A stretch of 64,000 nt of DNA, taken from the NCBI GenBank assembly GCA_015680685.1, contig MNCI01000556.1, positions 1,513,674 to 1,577,673 of the forward strand. Direction: 5' to 3'. Shown here in pieces: positions 10,816 to 22,012 of the stretch. The position numbers were made by a program, and so were the translations under genes. Each line of letters opens with the position of its first letter. Within the stretch, counting starts at the first letter, position 1. Source of the stretch: Gnetum montanum. Its lineage: Eukaryota; Streptophyta; Gnetopsida; Gnetales; Gnetaceae. Below the pieces are notes generated by a model. It had not been told where the DNA came from. It was given only the letters and a program-made list of their open reading frames with translations, and did no database searches.

Positions 10816-12633
10816 TGAAACAAGACAAGTGCCCAAGTCAAATGGCACATTTTCCACTTTGCAAGCATCTCACCCTTGGATTAACCATCTCCAAGAACAC
10901 CGATGAGAGGTCAAAATCCAAAGGGGAAAGACATATATGCATGCTAACTCCCTCACAGACACTCCAACAAGGGATTATACTATGACAATAAGTTGTCATG
11001 GCATCACATCCTACATTTTTTCTTTTCCATCCATTGCCTCTTGACCAATCCCCTTGAACATATCCCCTAGTCCCTTCCATACTACCATACTTCATTTCCC
11101 TGGCATGCTCAAGCATAGCAAATCACTCTCTAAGAGAGTACCAACAAACGATGTTGTTGTCGCATTCATCATGGTGTTGTATATTCTTTGTCAACATCTC
11201 TCAGGAAAATCCTCTAGATGTCAACAAAGAGAAGCCAACAAAACACCACTAATTTTTGGCTCTCATGACTCAACATTAGAGCGTTGAAACTTGGGCAAAA
11301 TTTCTCTAAGCTTGATGCCATGCTATGCCACATCAATAGCATGGCACCCTGGAAGTCCTAACATTTGTAAAGTTTTTTCTAAGTATATCTACTATACTCC
11401 TTAGCATAGTTAGCGTAGCACTCATTTCCAAGGCCAATTTGCACAAAAAGGGCACTAAGGATTAACTGAATAGTTTGGCAAATTTTCTATCTTCCAGGTC
11501 ATTAAGATTTCTATGCTCTCTAGCTTTCCTAGCTTAACACATGTCTTGGTTGCTAGTCAGCCTAGGTGCTAGGCTAGGAGTTGTCAAAAGTGTTCAATAT
11601 GGACAAAATAGTTTGGCAAATTTTCTATCTTTGGACCTATTACACTCTATTTCACTACATAGTGTAGATAATGTAGTAGGCCATGTAGAACTAAAATTTT
11701 CCTAAGTGTTGGATCGAACATGGAAGGTGCATTTGGCAATTCTTTGACCTCCAAGATTGCTTGTCCTGCTTCATCCTCAGAGCATGATAAACATCCCATG
11801 GAAAAGCATTACAAGTTTGGTCAAAATTCATTCAAAATTAGATGTGCCATTGTGCTACGCTACATAGCATAGATAGTGTGGCAGAGGTGCCAGGGTTAAA
11901 AATTTTCCAAGTATTAAACGAACAAGTATCAAGCTCTTTCAACATGAAAAGTATAGTTTCTAGTTGCTAAAGTTGCTTACCTTGTTGAATCTCAGAGTGG
12001 TGTTTTTACGTTTTCATGAAATTTTTTGGAAATAGGGTGCAATGCTCTACTATGTTGTGTAATTTAGATAGTGTAGTAGGCCAGATCTACAAATTTTCTC
12101 TAAGTGTTCACACTACACTTTGTTATGCTAGATAGCATAGACCATGTAACACTTGGAAAAATATATGAAAAGTTCCTAGAGCTTCTCATCAACCTTCATT
12201 CCTACTTTGGCATCTCTCTGGTAGCCCAAATTAGCAATTTTCCTAGTTTTTTCATCCCCTGTTGGTCCCCAAAGTCATCCCTATGCTTGACCCCACTCGA
12301 AAGAGGAGGGAAGACATAGTCCTAGAGCATAAGCTCCAATTTGCATCTAGTCTAGGAATTTTTGTAAGTACATGGTAGTTCTTTAGACTTTGGCAAATGC
12401 AGTTTGGTCAATATGGTAATAGTTTGATAGATTTTAGTCCTTGTTCTTGTCTTGTAGAGCATAGCACCATTGGCCATAACACTTTGAGTGTAGCACATTA
12501 GTATCACACATTCACAATTATGCTACATGGGACCTAGGACACATGGCATCCACACAACGTCTCTCCTCCAACCATAGCTCTATAAATACCCTAGTAATTG
12601 ACATTCTAAGGGTTGGCTTCCCTAGTTGGCTTT
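10816..12633 (+). repeat. 3' LTR of TE-A, left part
   Basis: Starts TGAAAC after the purine tract. It carries a TATA box at 12581 (CTCTATAAATACC). The stretch near 12260-12420 (TCCCCAAAGTCATCCCTATG, GAAGACATAGTC, GACTTTGGCAAATGC) matches the minus strand of TE-C at 29285-29150. It is cut at 12633 by TE-B and continues at 28160, giving a full LTR of about 2.4 kb. Confidence 0.75.
12581..12588 (+). promoter_or_regulatory. TATA box in TE-A LTR
   Basis: TATAAATA in CTCTATAAATACC. TE-C has the equivalent CCTATAAACAC on the minus strand at about 28968-28975, at the same place relative to the shared LTR blocks. Confidence 0.6.
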
Positions 12634-14254
12634 TGTAGCGACTAAAAACCTTGGTGGCTGGAAAACACTGAGGGGTCGATGGGTGTAACAGTTTTGACCC
12701 AGTATCTATAGGAGGGCCATGCTGGGTGTGAGCAGATACGGGGCACCATGAATAGTTTTTTCAATTAGACAAGGACTTAATCGGCGTCTATATAGCCTTT
12801 TGCAACATATAGTTTTGAAAATGGGAATGAAAAGGCAAAGTTATGCTTGAAAGTAAATAAAGCCGAAAATAGTGCAAAATGCAACAATAAGTGGAAACAA
12901 AGTAAAATGCAGTTAGAAAAATGCACCACTCTGAAGCTACAAATTTGCTCTATCAAGGTGAATACAGTTAGTTGCACAGCATCGTAGAGGGTAGAGATCC
13001 CAAGAGTAACCAGGACATGTAGAGAAAAATAGGTTATGTGCTTGGGCACAGACTTGGGTGCTAATAATGTAGGGATTCTACCAAGGTGGTAGAAGGGGGA
13101 TGGAACAAAATGGCAACTACAAATGCTAACTGTTTGTAGTGTCAAACAAAAAGCTTACAATGCTTGATGTTACAATGAGTCGGGAAGAGAACTTGAGTGC
13201 CAGAGAGAGGAAAATTCGAAGAATCAGGAAAAATTCGAACCCTTTGAATGCTACTCGTTGAGGTATTTATAGGACCAAGGGCACGCGAAAGGGGTGGTTT
13301 GGACACCATGTGCCTTGGGCCCATGTTGACCTGCTTATGCTGCACATGCCATGCATGACCATTGGACTTGCATGAATACTATAATGCGAGCCTGCCATGT
13401 CGTAACTATGAGCCTGCCACACCATAATTTCACTATCAACATCTAGAGATGTGTGCCAAAGATCTAATTAGGTGAAGTGCATTGATGTCGCACAACCACC
13501 TGCATGCATTTTTTTGCTTTGTAGTGTAGCATGCTTGGTGTAGCGTAGCATCTTGTCGTGCATTCCGCTACATGTGTGTTGTATGCCTACTACGTTAGGC
13601 TATGCTATGTAGCATAGTGTAGCGTAGCAACTGACCTTAGTCATGAAAAATTTTCCAATTTGCAAACTTTGCTTTTTGTGTTGCGAGACTCGCAAACTTG
13701 CTCATTCTACCCTTTAAGCTACCTTTTGTCTCTTCCATAGGATTGCTACACCTCGCTGCGCCATGTAGCTCAGTGTAGCGTAGTAGCAGACATGGTCCGC
13801 TACTTTTTGATGGAAAGGGATATTGTTGAAGGAATTGAAGTTGAGTGAGGGAACTGGTTGTATGGCTATTTCCATGTTACGCTATGCTACGTAATGTAGC
13901 GTAGCATGGCACTTCATTCTACAATCAATTTCTAAAGCTTTCTATGCTACATAGCTGGGTGTAGCGTAGCGCAGCAGACTTCATGACTTAGAAAACTTGC
14001 TGAATTATTTTGTGCATCCTGAGCATTGTTGTCAACTTTGTGCACTATTTCTGAGTAGGTTGTCGGCTGCGAAAACTACTTAGGTGGATAGGCGAGATGA
14101 TCAATAGAGCCTATTTAGACCTAAAGTAGAAAATTTGTTGAACTAGTTGGCCTTAATTCAAAGCATTCTCCACCTCAAAGAACTATCATGGTGCTACACA
14201 AATTACAAGGCCTGGTGAAGCGAGAATGACTTTGAATTTTTTTAGGGTGTTTCA
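12634..14254 (-). repeat. 3' LTR of TE-B (1621 bp)
   Basis: In element sense it begins TGAAACACCC and ends GCTACA. It is rich in GTAGC/GCTAC words (13520-13630, 13740-13980). Aligns end to end with 26551-28159. Confidence 0.9.
13264..13271 (-). promoter_or_regulatory. TATA box in TE-B left LTR
   Basis: Minus-strand TATAAATA, conserved with the right LTR copy at 27181-27188; transcription would start about 30 bases lower in coordinate. Confidence 0.6.
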
Positions 14255-14270
14255 TTGGCCCCTCTTTGTC
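14255..14270 (-). promoter_or_regulatory. Polypurine tract of TE-B
   Basis: Minus-strand GACAAAGAGGGGCCAA lies directly before the LTR start TGAAACACCC. Confidence 0.75.
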
Positions 14271-15285
14271 GATGTCTAGAGGATGGGCTCGAGAGACGTT
14301 GACAAAGAAAATGAAACAACATGGAAAGTCTAATGCTAATGTTTTTTCTTGGTGATTGGTAAGATGTTGACTGGCTATGCCTGAGAGTGTTGCATTGGTT
14401 TTGCAGAGGTTAAGGCAGAGAGAAAAGATGATGTTTAGCAGAGTCCCTCATCAGAGTGCTCATGAGGGTCTTGTTTGTGTTTTCATCTTTGGCTAGTGCT
14501 ATTCTTCAACCTCTCGTAGGATAGGTGTTTTGTTCGTAGGATGAGTTGTGTTACATCCGTGAAGGGTTTTGACATTCCTACGTATGCTTTTCATATGGTG
14601 AGTTGTGTTACGCACATCATGGAATTTGCACTCTGAAGTAGCTAAGATAATCAAGGCACTCGCATCGCGATGCGGTAGCATTTGCTGTTGTAGTAAGATG
14701 TACCCCCCACTAGTGAGGGCAAAGGTCTTACTAGCTATAGACATTGTTGAAGCTCTTAGACACCTATACTGGTTTACGATGTCCAAAGTAGGAAGGCGAG
14801 CAGTGGCCTTGGCAACACCGGTGTGGAGGAGTTGGCCTTGAAGGTGCCAAGAGTTGTTGTGAGGGCGGATGCACTAGAATCCCTGTCAAGGGCATGCATT
14901 CTCAATTTAGCTATGGGATCAACTACCACATAGCTAAATGTCATGTGAGCCTTGGCATTGACAGGGGGCTGGAGGGTAAAAATATTGTGGCTGGGCCACA
15001 ATACTGCTAGAACTCTAGCTACGGGAACTAGCCAAGGAACTACCATCAAGGCGGTGGTCCATGGGGACGAGAGGTTTGGAGGGCTAGTGTAATGCCATAT
15101 GACATCTCCAGAGGGTCACCATGATGCCAAGGGTGGTAGCTTCACGTGTCTCCTAGATCGCATTCTCATTGCATCATGAACTGTGTTCTGGAGCTGTGAC
15201 GTTCCACCCACAAGTTAGCACCGTGCATGCTCATTTAATGCGTACTTAGTATAGATGCATATTGGGGATGTGACGTGAATCCAGT
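14271..15285. other. 3' untranslated part of TE-B
   Basis: GC-richer than its surroundings and with several short open frames on both strands, none with a recognisable domain. Contains ATTGTGGCTGGGCCACAAT near 14983, an inverted repeat also present in TE-A. Confidence 0.5.
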
Positions 15286-15410
15286 TTAAGGTCTTGGTAG
15301 ACCGTGTGCCAGTTTAAGGTCCCAGAAGACTGTACATGCTAGTTTATCATCATAGCAGATGATGGTGGCTATCGTTGTGCTTCAAACATAGTATGGCTTA
15401 AGCTACGAGT
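15286..15410. repeat. Short tandem repeats downstream of integrase, TE-B
   Basis: Three degenerate units with CCAGTTTAAGGTC, the reverse complement of the GACCTTAAACTGG words at 9660-9720 in TE-A. Confidence 0.7.
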
Positions 15411-16400
15411 GATTCACTAGGTTGGCAAACTCATTGCCATCCATGTCTACTAACTTGAAGGCTCCATTCCTGAAGGCTTTAGTGACCATGTAAGGGCCTT
15501 CCTAGTTGGTTGAGAATTTGCTCACATGCTCATGCATGGCCTTATAGACGAGGTCTCCCTTCTACACTGGCTATCGATGCGGGTCTACATGGTGCTTCTG
15601 TTGCTGCTTACTTTGATATCGCTCTATGCGACTTAGCATCTATGTGCATTCATCCTCCACTAGGTCAAGATCAATGGTCTGTGACTCATTGTTCTAGGCT
15701 TCGCTCATGACATCCGCAAGGATCATCCAGAGTGATGATACCTACAACTCAAGAGGCAACACAGCTTTAGATTTGTAAATAAGGTTGTAAGGAGTCTTAC
15801 TTGTCGCGGTTCTGCAAGTCTTTCTATAGGCCCAGATAACATAGAGGATTTGCTCGTGCCACCATCTCTTGTTGTTGCTAAGCATCCTCTTCAGCAAGTT
15901 GATGATGGACTTATTTGTAGCCTCTACCTGCCCATTCACATGGTTACGATGTTATCAAGGATGAAATGGTAGATTTGTTGAGATGTCATTTTCCTCAAGG
16001 GAATAGCTTCCACCCACTTAGTAAAATACTTAGTGGAGGTGATGATGAAGATATGCCCTATGAAGGACTTTGGCATGATGGCTCCTATGAGGTCTAGTCC
16101 CCATCATTGAAAAGGCCACATGATTTGCATTGGGTTCAGGTTTGTAGGTGAGACGTGTATGAGATTTGCGTATCTCTCGCACATGTTACATGTCTTAAAT
16201 TTTGACAGACAGTCACACTCCATGTGGGGCCACTAGTACCCTAGGCATTTAATTTTTGTAGACATAACCTTGGGTGCTATGTGTCTGCCACATAGCCCTT
16301 CATGCACTTCATCAACTACCTTCTACGCCTGATCCCCACCAACGCATGCCAGCAATATCCCATCATAAGAATCTTGGCACAAGGCATTATTCCCCATGAG
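15395..16400 (-). pseudogene. Integrase of TE-B, catalytic core partly deleted
   Basis: N-terminal zinc region VHEGLCGRHIAPKVM and CNMCERY; first core Asp in LDLIGAIMPKS; IFIITSTKYFTKWVEAIPLR. Then FILDNIVT is followed almost at once (about 15945) by NGQVEATNKSIINLLKRML, so roughly 50 residues with the second catalytic Asp are missing. The third catalytic residue (E of NGQVEATNK) is intact, unlike TE-A. The C-terminus has GPYMVTKAFRNGAFKLVDMD and ends near LKPY at about 15395. A short open frame with the second half is 15742-15939. The protein cannot catalyse integration. Confidence 0.85.
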
Positions 16401-16403
16401 CAT

Positions 16404-16985
16404 TCAGACCGCATCTCTTTGAGTAGATGTTAGTCCACTTGGGGGTTCACCATGTTGTAGGTAGGTTTTAATGTTGGTGTACCACTCCTGGGTATCTGCA
16501 GCACTGACAGAGGCCATGTGTCCTACCTTAGTGATAGGTTCAGTGCATTCATCAATTGAAGCTTCTAGACTTACAAATGAATGTGATGGAATGTTTAATG
16601 CAAGGGTTACTAAGGCTTCTTCCATCTTGTTTTTGTTGTGTGGCACGGGTTGCACATCGATGGTTGAAAATTGCTTAAGCAGGCTCTTCGCTACGTCGCA
16701 GTAGGGTTGCAAGTGTGTAGCTTTGTAGGTGTAGACCCCAGTGAATTGATTCACAACTAGTTGTGAGTTACTACGGATGGCCAAGTGTTGTATGCATAGT
16801 GTTTAGGTAGTAGAGAGGCCTCTGAGTAGCCCCTCATATTCTTGCCACATTGTTGATGCATGGAAACGCAAAACAATAACCAAACGGGTGCATTTCCCCA
16901 GATGGAAATGAAATAATGGCAACTGCAATACCTCCACGTTTAGTTGAAGCGTTGTCGAAGTATAAAGTAGCTTCTAGGTGTGAAG
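16404..16985 (-). pseudogene. Second (archaeal-type) RNase H of TE-B
   Basis: YFDNASTKRGGIAVAIISFP carries the first acidic residue; INNVA is followed by a stop where relatives have Glu (AEY), then YEGLLRGL; SQLVVNQFTGVYTYKATHLQ and PYCDVAKSLLKQF follow. The last part runs on into the linker to integrase (QEWYTNIKTYLQHGEPPSGL). It follows RT directly because of the upstream deletion. Clear Tat-lineage marker. Confidence 0.8.
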
Positions 16986-17617
16986 GGACTTTGTCAGGGT
17001 ACCCTTATTCTAGCCTCTCATACCATGAATCTTAACATGTGTTTGATTTTCACACCGAAGACACACTTCTTAGGATTAAGACATAAGTCGAGCATTTGGC
17101 AACACTTGAGGACTAATCCTAGATCACGTGGATGGTCAGATTCCTCTTTGGACTTGATCACTATATCATCCACGTAGTTATTTAGTTTTTCTAGGATGTA
17201 GTCGCTGAAGATGTAATTCATGGCTTGCTGGTAGGTTGCTCCAGCATTCTTGAGCCCGAAAGGCATCATGGTGTAATAGAATGTCCCCCATGGGGTCATG
17301 AAGGTTGTCGTTAGCTGATGCTCTGGGTTGATGTGAATTTGGTTGTAGCCTAAAAGGCCATCCATGAAGGATAAAAGAGCATGACCAGCCGTAGTGTCGA
17401 TAAAGAGTCTATATCCAAACCGCAAGGTAATTTCAGAGCATAGAGAGATTGGGCAATGTGAGCAAAGTGATTTTCTACATAGCAATGGAAAAAAATATGC
17501 ATGTAAGCCAATGGCTCTGAAGAAGGAACACATGAATTTGGCACTCTTAAAGGTCAAATAGGTGAAGCAGACCTTAGGGCAAGTAATGCAAGTGTGCATC
17601 ACAGCACGGAAGGACAT
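16986..17617 (-). pseudogene. Reverse transcriptase of TE-B, both flanks deleted
   Basis: The palm is well kept: TTAGHALLSFMDGLLGYNQI, TPWGTFYYTMMPFGLKNAG, the catalytic YVDD in LNNYVDDIVIKSKE (about 17165-17176) and LNPKKCVFGVK. Upstream of DTTAGHALL (about 17400) the fingers are replaced by sequence I do not recognise, although an open frame continues to 17617. Downstream the thumb, connection and first RNase H are absent; RT is joined within about 40 bases to the second RNase H. The open frame of about 200 codons is thus a chimera of RT and unknown sequence. Confidence 0.8.
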
Positions 17618-18253
17618 GTCGTTAACCCAGTAGGCTACTATGTTTCCTCTATTTTTTATTTTTTATTTTGCAATTCTGTTATCATTTTTTCTTTTCTTAT
17701 ATTATTCTATGCTGTCATTTTCCATCTTAGCCTTATTTTTGCGTTTTCTGTTGTTGCATTGTTTTGGACTTTGCATTGCCTCTGTTGCCATTTCAGCCTC
17801 AACGGATGCACAAATGCTATGCCATCATTACATGCAAGGTTGCTTAACCTACCATCATCACGGTCATCATAACTATGGGGGTTCACATAGCTTAAGTTTC
17901 TTGCCCTTCGAATGGCGTGGTGTAGGCCCTTCAGGAAGGTTGGGCCATGCATAACATGAGAGTGTGACACATGTTTGGTTAAGCGCATTGTTAATCACCC
18001 TGTTAGGGTTAATTTCTCTATTTCTATGCTAGGATATTTTTGCCATGCTACTCCTTCCATGTTCTTGCTATGCTAGGTGTGGAAAGGGGATTATGCTACA
18101 TTATATATATGGACTGCTAGGTATTGCTATATTCCATGCGTATTGCTCTTAGACATGATGCTAACACTCGCAGGTTGCATTGTGCAGGGTGGGGATAAGG
18201 CCAATCCTAATTGTTTTAGAGATCAGGGGGTCCTATGTTATGTAGGAAGAACT
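17618..18253. other. Spacer between RT and the antisense gene, TE-B
   Basis: Contains a T-rich tract (about 17640-17720) on the plus strand. A possible intron acceptor (GCATTGTGCAG near 18190) precedes the first recognisable antisense exon. The antisense promoter would be expected here; I cannot point to it. Confidence 0.4.
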
Positions 18254-18603
18254 ATGGCCAATGCTCCTCCTTCCCAAATACATATGGGAGAGCAAGACTT
18301 TCTACAATTTCTCCTTGATTACTTCAGCGTGACCATTTGGTCCTCCCTAGAAAGGGATGAGGTAGCCAGCATAATAGAAGCCATATTGCCTAGGGCAATT
18401 TGGGGCATTCTGATATTTTTGACTGATGGGGCCATCATGAGTAGGCAAGGCAAGGGATCCAATCAACGCTCAATAGTGTTAAGGCATTAAACTTGGATGG
18501 GACATGCTTGAATACAGCTACTACCACTTTTTTAACACATTGGTCATTGCACGTTACATGGCAACATGCTTCCAGAACCCACAAGGGATTGTCTATTATG
18601 ATG

Positions 18604-18672
18604 GTATGTGAGTTTTAAATCCTTGCTCTGCTATGTTGTGTGATGCTTGCCATATTGGTCAAATGCTAACAG
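18604..18672 (+). other. First mapped intron, antisense gene of TE-B
   Basis: Strong donor GTATGTGAG at 18604 right after VYYDG. The acceptor is uncertain (GCTAACAG at 18672 is the best candidate). The homologous TE-A intron is 96 bp. Confidence 0.55.
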
Positions 18673-18942
18673 TATGTGTTTGCTAACTGGGTCTGCTAGC
18701 TATAGCACAGCTAGCCCTATAGGAGTTCTCTTCTACTAAGAACCTTTGGACAAGTGTGATTGGTCACTGCAAGGGAGAATACCACACCTACCCAGGCACA
18801 TATCATGTTTCCTACAATCAGTGCAAGGAAAAGGGTTGGCTAGATGAGGAATGGGTAGAACCTTTTAAGATGGTCACGGTTGAAGAAGTTCTAGTTGAAC
18901 TCCTACCATTCCTGTTACCGTATAGGCCCGATAGGAAAAATA

Positions 18943-19028
18943 GTAAGTGTCACATGCTCAAGTGTTTTTGAAATCCTTGTATTTTCTACATTTTTATGCT
19001 AAGCATTTTTGTGAAAATTGTTGCAAAG
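18943..19028 (+). other. Second intron, antisense gene of TE-B
   Basis: Donor GTAAGTGTC at 18943, acceptor region TGTTGCAAAG at 19028, 86 bp, T-rich. Protein similarity to TE-A resumes just after it (PQEVIVV against SKEVTVI). Confidence 0.6.
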
Positions 19029-20067
19029 GCAAAGAAGCCCCAAGAGGTAATAGTGGTTACTGCCGAGATGTAGGGGATAAACATCTACTTCAAATATGGC
19101 AAAGTGGAAGCTAGCCAATGCTAGCTAAACTATGGGACCATAGAATCCTTGGTCCTGAACATCTAAAAGGTGGGGCTTATGGATCTGTTCAAGGCCCCGA
19201 ATCCAAGTGTTCCTGCAACCAAGATTCTTTCGCTGGTGAACTCCTTTTTTGAAAGGGTAGACTGCTTCTGTGCACACATACGAGGTGTGCGGGTGGTCAT
19301 TGAGATTAATGACCAGCTATTTACGGATCTGTTTGGTGTTCCTGCTGATGGCATCCGAATAGGGTCGAAGGGTAAGAAGGAGTTGATCCTTCATAAGAAG
19401 TATATTCAAGAGTGGTTGGGGCTTGTTCAGGAGTGAAAAGGGCTCCCCATGGATAAGCTTAAGGATGGACCTACCATGGAGATTTATCCCATCTTCCGTG
19501 CTCATGCATTTACCTAGCTGCTTACCCAAGAGAAAGTCTCGGGGCTTGAGTAGGCTTGGATAATGCAGGAGGTTATGGAAGAGGGGGCCCATTACAACTA
19601 GGCTAGTTTCCTATGTAAAGGCATGCAGGCTAAGATTTTGGGGCTCCATCAAAAAATGGAGTCCTGCTCCAACATACATTATGCCTTCTACATAGGCTTT
19701 TCGAAGTGCTTTTTAGAGTTTCTGGTGGTTCAGGAGAATGGAGTTTGGGTCATGTGAAATCGCAACCAAATTTCTAGATCATGGGTTCGCCAGATTCTCT
19801 TAACCACACAAGCCAAAGATCCCCCAAAAATAATCGGGGAGTTGTTGTCCATAATGACCAAGGATTAGGCAGCTCATAACATTCATGGCCAGGACAGCTT
19901 AGCAGAGACATCCCCTGCTATAGCTGGTAGCATGATGTGGGGGGAACATCTAATAGTTGAGAAGTTGCAAAGGAAGAGGCCTTCCTTAGCTAAGAAAACC
20001 CTTCATGTGGAGGAAGAGGAGGGACAAAGACTATGACTTATGTTGTGGTGGACGCAACCACCCATTG

Positions 20068-20201
20068 GTAATTGCTTTTATAAAATGCTTACTCTATTAT
20101 TATTTGCTACTCTATGTTGTGCTAGGTGGTGTAGTGTAGCGTAGCATTTTCTTTAAGCTAACTTGTTTTTGACTAATGCAAAAATGCTTCTTTGCTAGTA
20201 G
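20068..20201 (+). other. Third intron, antisense gene of TE-B
   Basis: Donor TTG|GTAATTGC; acceptor TTTGCTAG or the next AG at 20201. It contains a GTAGTGTAGCGTAGC cluster. TE-C has an intron at the matching place ending TTATAGCAG at 31266. Confidence 0.6.
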
Positions 20202-20738
20202 AGGAAAAAGAACAAAAAGAAGAAGGTGATGAAGAAGTGTTAGCCCCTAAGACGAGGGTCACAAATAAAGACATGAAGGCCCCATTTTTGGAGGAAAGGG
20301 CCCCGATCAAGAATAAAGGACCTGCTATCACTAAAGCATGGGCTCTTATCATTAGCGAGAATCCTCCCACCAATGAAGAGGCACCTCCCTTGAATAAAAA
20401 AGGCATTGGTCTCCTAAAAGACAAGGTACTAGCACATGAGGAAGGGGCTCATGTCAACTTGGCAGGGCCTTCTACCAAGGCTACTTTCATCGTATTGCAT
20501 CAGCAAGAAGAGAGACCGTAGTCAGATGCTAGTGAGTTCAGAAATATGTCTGTCTTATCATACTCCATTTTGGCCATTGTTGCTATGCTTAGTCATATAA
20601 CAGGTGCTACTGCTGATGCCACATGACCCCCTCCAATTCATACAAAGTCATGGGCTAAGATCCCTATCAAGTTTGCATTCGTGTAGGGACTTGTCAAGGA
20701 CATGATCAAATGCCTTCAGTAGGTGGACCCTAACGTGG

Positions 20739-20824
20739 GTAAGTAGTAGTGTTAAGTGCTCTTATGTTGTTATGCTAAAAACATTTGAGTTCATTGATCT
20801 TGCTAGCTCTTTGTGTCACGGCAG
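20739..20824 (+). other. Fourth intron, antisense gene of TE-B
   Basis: 86 bp with donor GG|GTAAGTAG and acceptor TCACGGCAG. The exon that follows reads WNPT and aligns with WNPN in TE-C after its 83-bp intron (31679-31761). Confidence 0.75.
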
Positions 20825-21648
20825 CCTCTCGATTCAAATGGAACCCAACATGACCTATAAAAGTCAGCGTTGTGCCTACACTCTCACCTGAAGTGACCGA
20901 GGTGCCTCGTCGCACATTCGATGAGGCTTGAAAATGTGTTTTTCACTTGGCACGCTCCTTGTGGGAGTAGAAGCATGCGAACGAGGACCTATGGAAATGG
21001 GTCCAAAGGGCTGAGCAAACAAAGGACTACCTAGTCACTAAGGTGAAGGATCTCAGGTCGAGGAACAAGTTCCTCATTGCTTGTGACACTAATGATGAGG
21101 ACTAGTGCACGGCTGTGGTAGACCACGCCAGGTATTGGATTGTTGTGCATCAAAACATTGAAGCCACTCATGAGATAATCAAACAAAAAATGCAAATGGA
21201 CTTGCTAGCCTAGAAATGTCAAGACATAAAATATTTCAACACCAAGGTTTTCGAATGGGGATAGTCCCAAAGAAACCACAAACACATATATAAGCTGAAG
21301 AATGACACCCATTGAAAACTATACAAGGATGCTACTATGAAGGCGTTTATGTATGAAGCATTTGTAAATTCCATCGATGCTTTTGAGTCCTATGCTAAGT
21401 TTAAAGAGTAGGTAAAGGTTACGGAATCTCTTGAGTTAAAAGTGGACCTTCCCACAAGAGAGACCGCAATCGTCTCCTTTTTCCTAGAACCTCCAAGATG
21501 GATGACCGTTGAAAGGGAAAGAGCCACTACTACAGATGCTGAACCTAGCAACAAGTATTGGATGAACATCATAGTAGAGGAGGTTTGATGTCACCTCGGG
21601 CTTGGTTTAGACCGGATACCCTTTGAGAACAACGCAAGCCCTTCTCAG

Positions 21649-21734
21649 GTTACTTGCTTTACTGTGTTGATGCTTGTGCTATGTCATGGTTTGCATTTGT
21701 TACCCTAGCTGACTACTTCATTCCTATGATGTAG
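21649..21734 (+). other. Last intron, antisense gene of TE-B
   Basis: 86 bp, donor CTCAG|GTTACTTGC, acceptor ATGATGTAG. Followed by a 135-base terminal exon that stays open to its stop at 21867. Confidence 0.75.
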
Positions 21735-22012
21735 GCTCAAGATGAGGGTGCAAAGCTCATAGAGGGAGGAAATGAAGAGTCGACGACAGAAAAAGTAGGA
21801 GAAGTCGATGCAAAAGTAGATGGAGCAGGGGCAAATGGTGTAGACGATGTAAACAGAAATGACCCATGACAGCATGGGATTTTTTCTTGAAATTTTGTAA
21901 ATATTTTACAAATATTTTCAATAGGAAAAAATGTTCAATAAAGGAAAGAATTTTAGAAAATAAATTGATTTTTTGTAAACTTGTGTATTGCATAAAGTTT
22001 TCATGCTTTCAT

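Larger units (their letters stand above)
18254..21869 (+). pseudogene. Antisense, intron-containing gene inside TE-B (cargo gene copy 2, most complete)
   Basis: Function unknown. Candidate start at 18254 (MANAPPSQIHMGEQDFLQFL). Exon 1 ends at 18603 with NPQGIVYYDG after one frame change. Exon 2 holds LAIAQLAL, a stop where TE-A has Gln, EFSSTKN and KEKGWLDEEW. Exon 3 (19029-20067) holds INIYFKYGKVEASQC, LMDLFKAPNPSVPATKILSL, RGVRVVIEINDQLFTDLFGV, PADGIRIGSK and EWLG. Exon 4 (about 20202-20738) is charged, with runs of Glu/Lys. Exon 5 (20825-21648) opens with WNPT and is rich in charged residues, probably coiled coil. Exon 6 (21735-21869) encodes an acidic tail ending NDP. The protein would be roughly 800-900 residues. 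It lies between protease and RT but on the other strand. Several stops now break it. TE-A and TE-C carry homologues with introns at matching places. Confidence 0.75.

Noticed and set aside
12104-12319. 71-codon open frame with an apparent homologue on the minus strand at 29054-29284
   Set aside because: The similarity comes from shared LTR DNA of TE-A and TE-C, including non-coding parts on both sides; it is not kept as protein.
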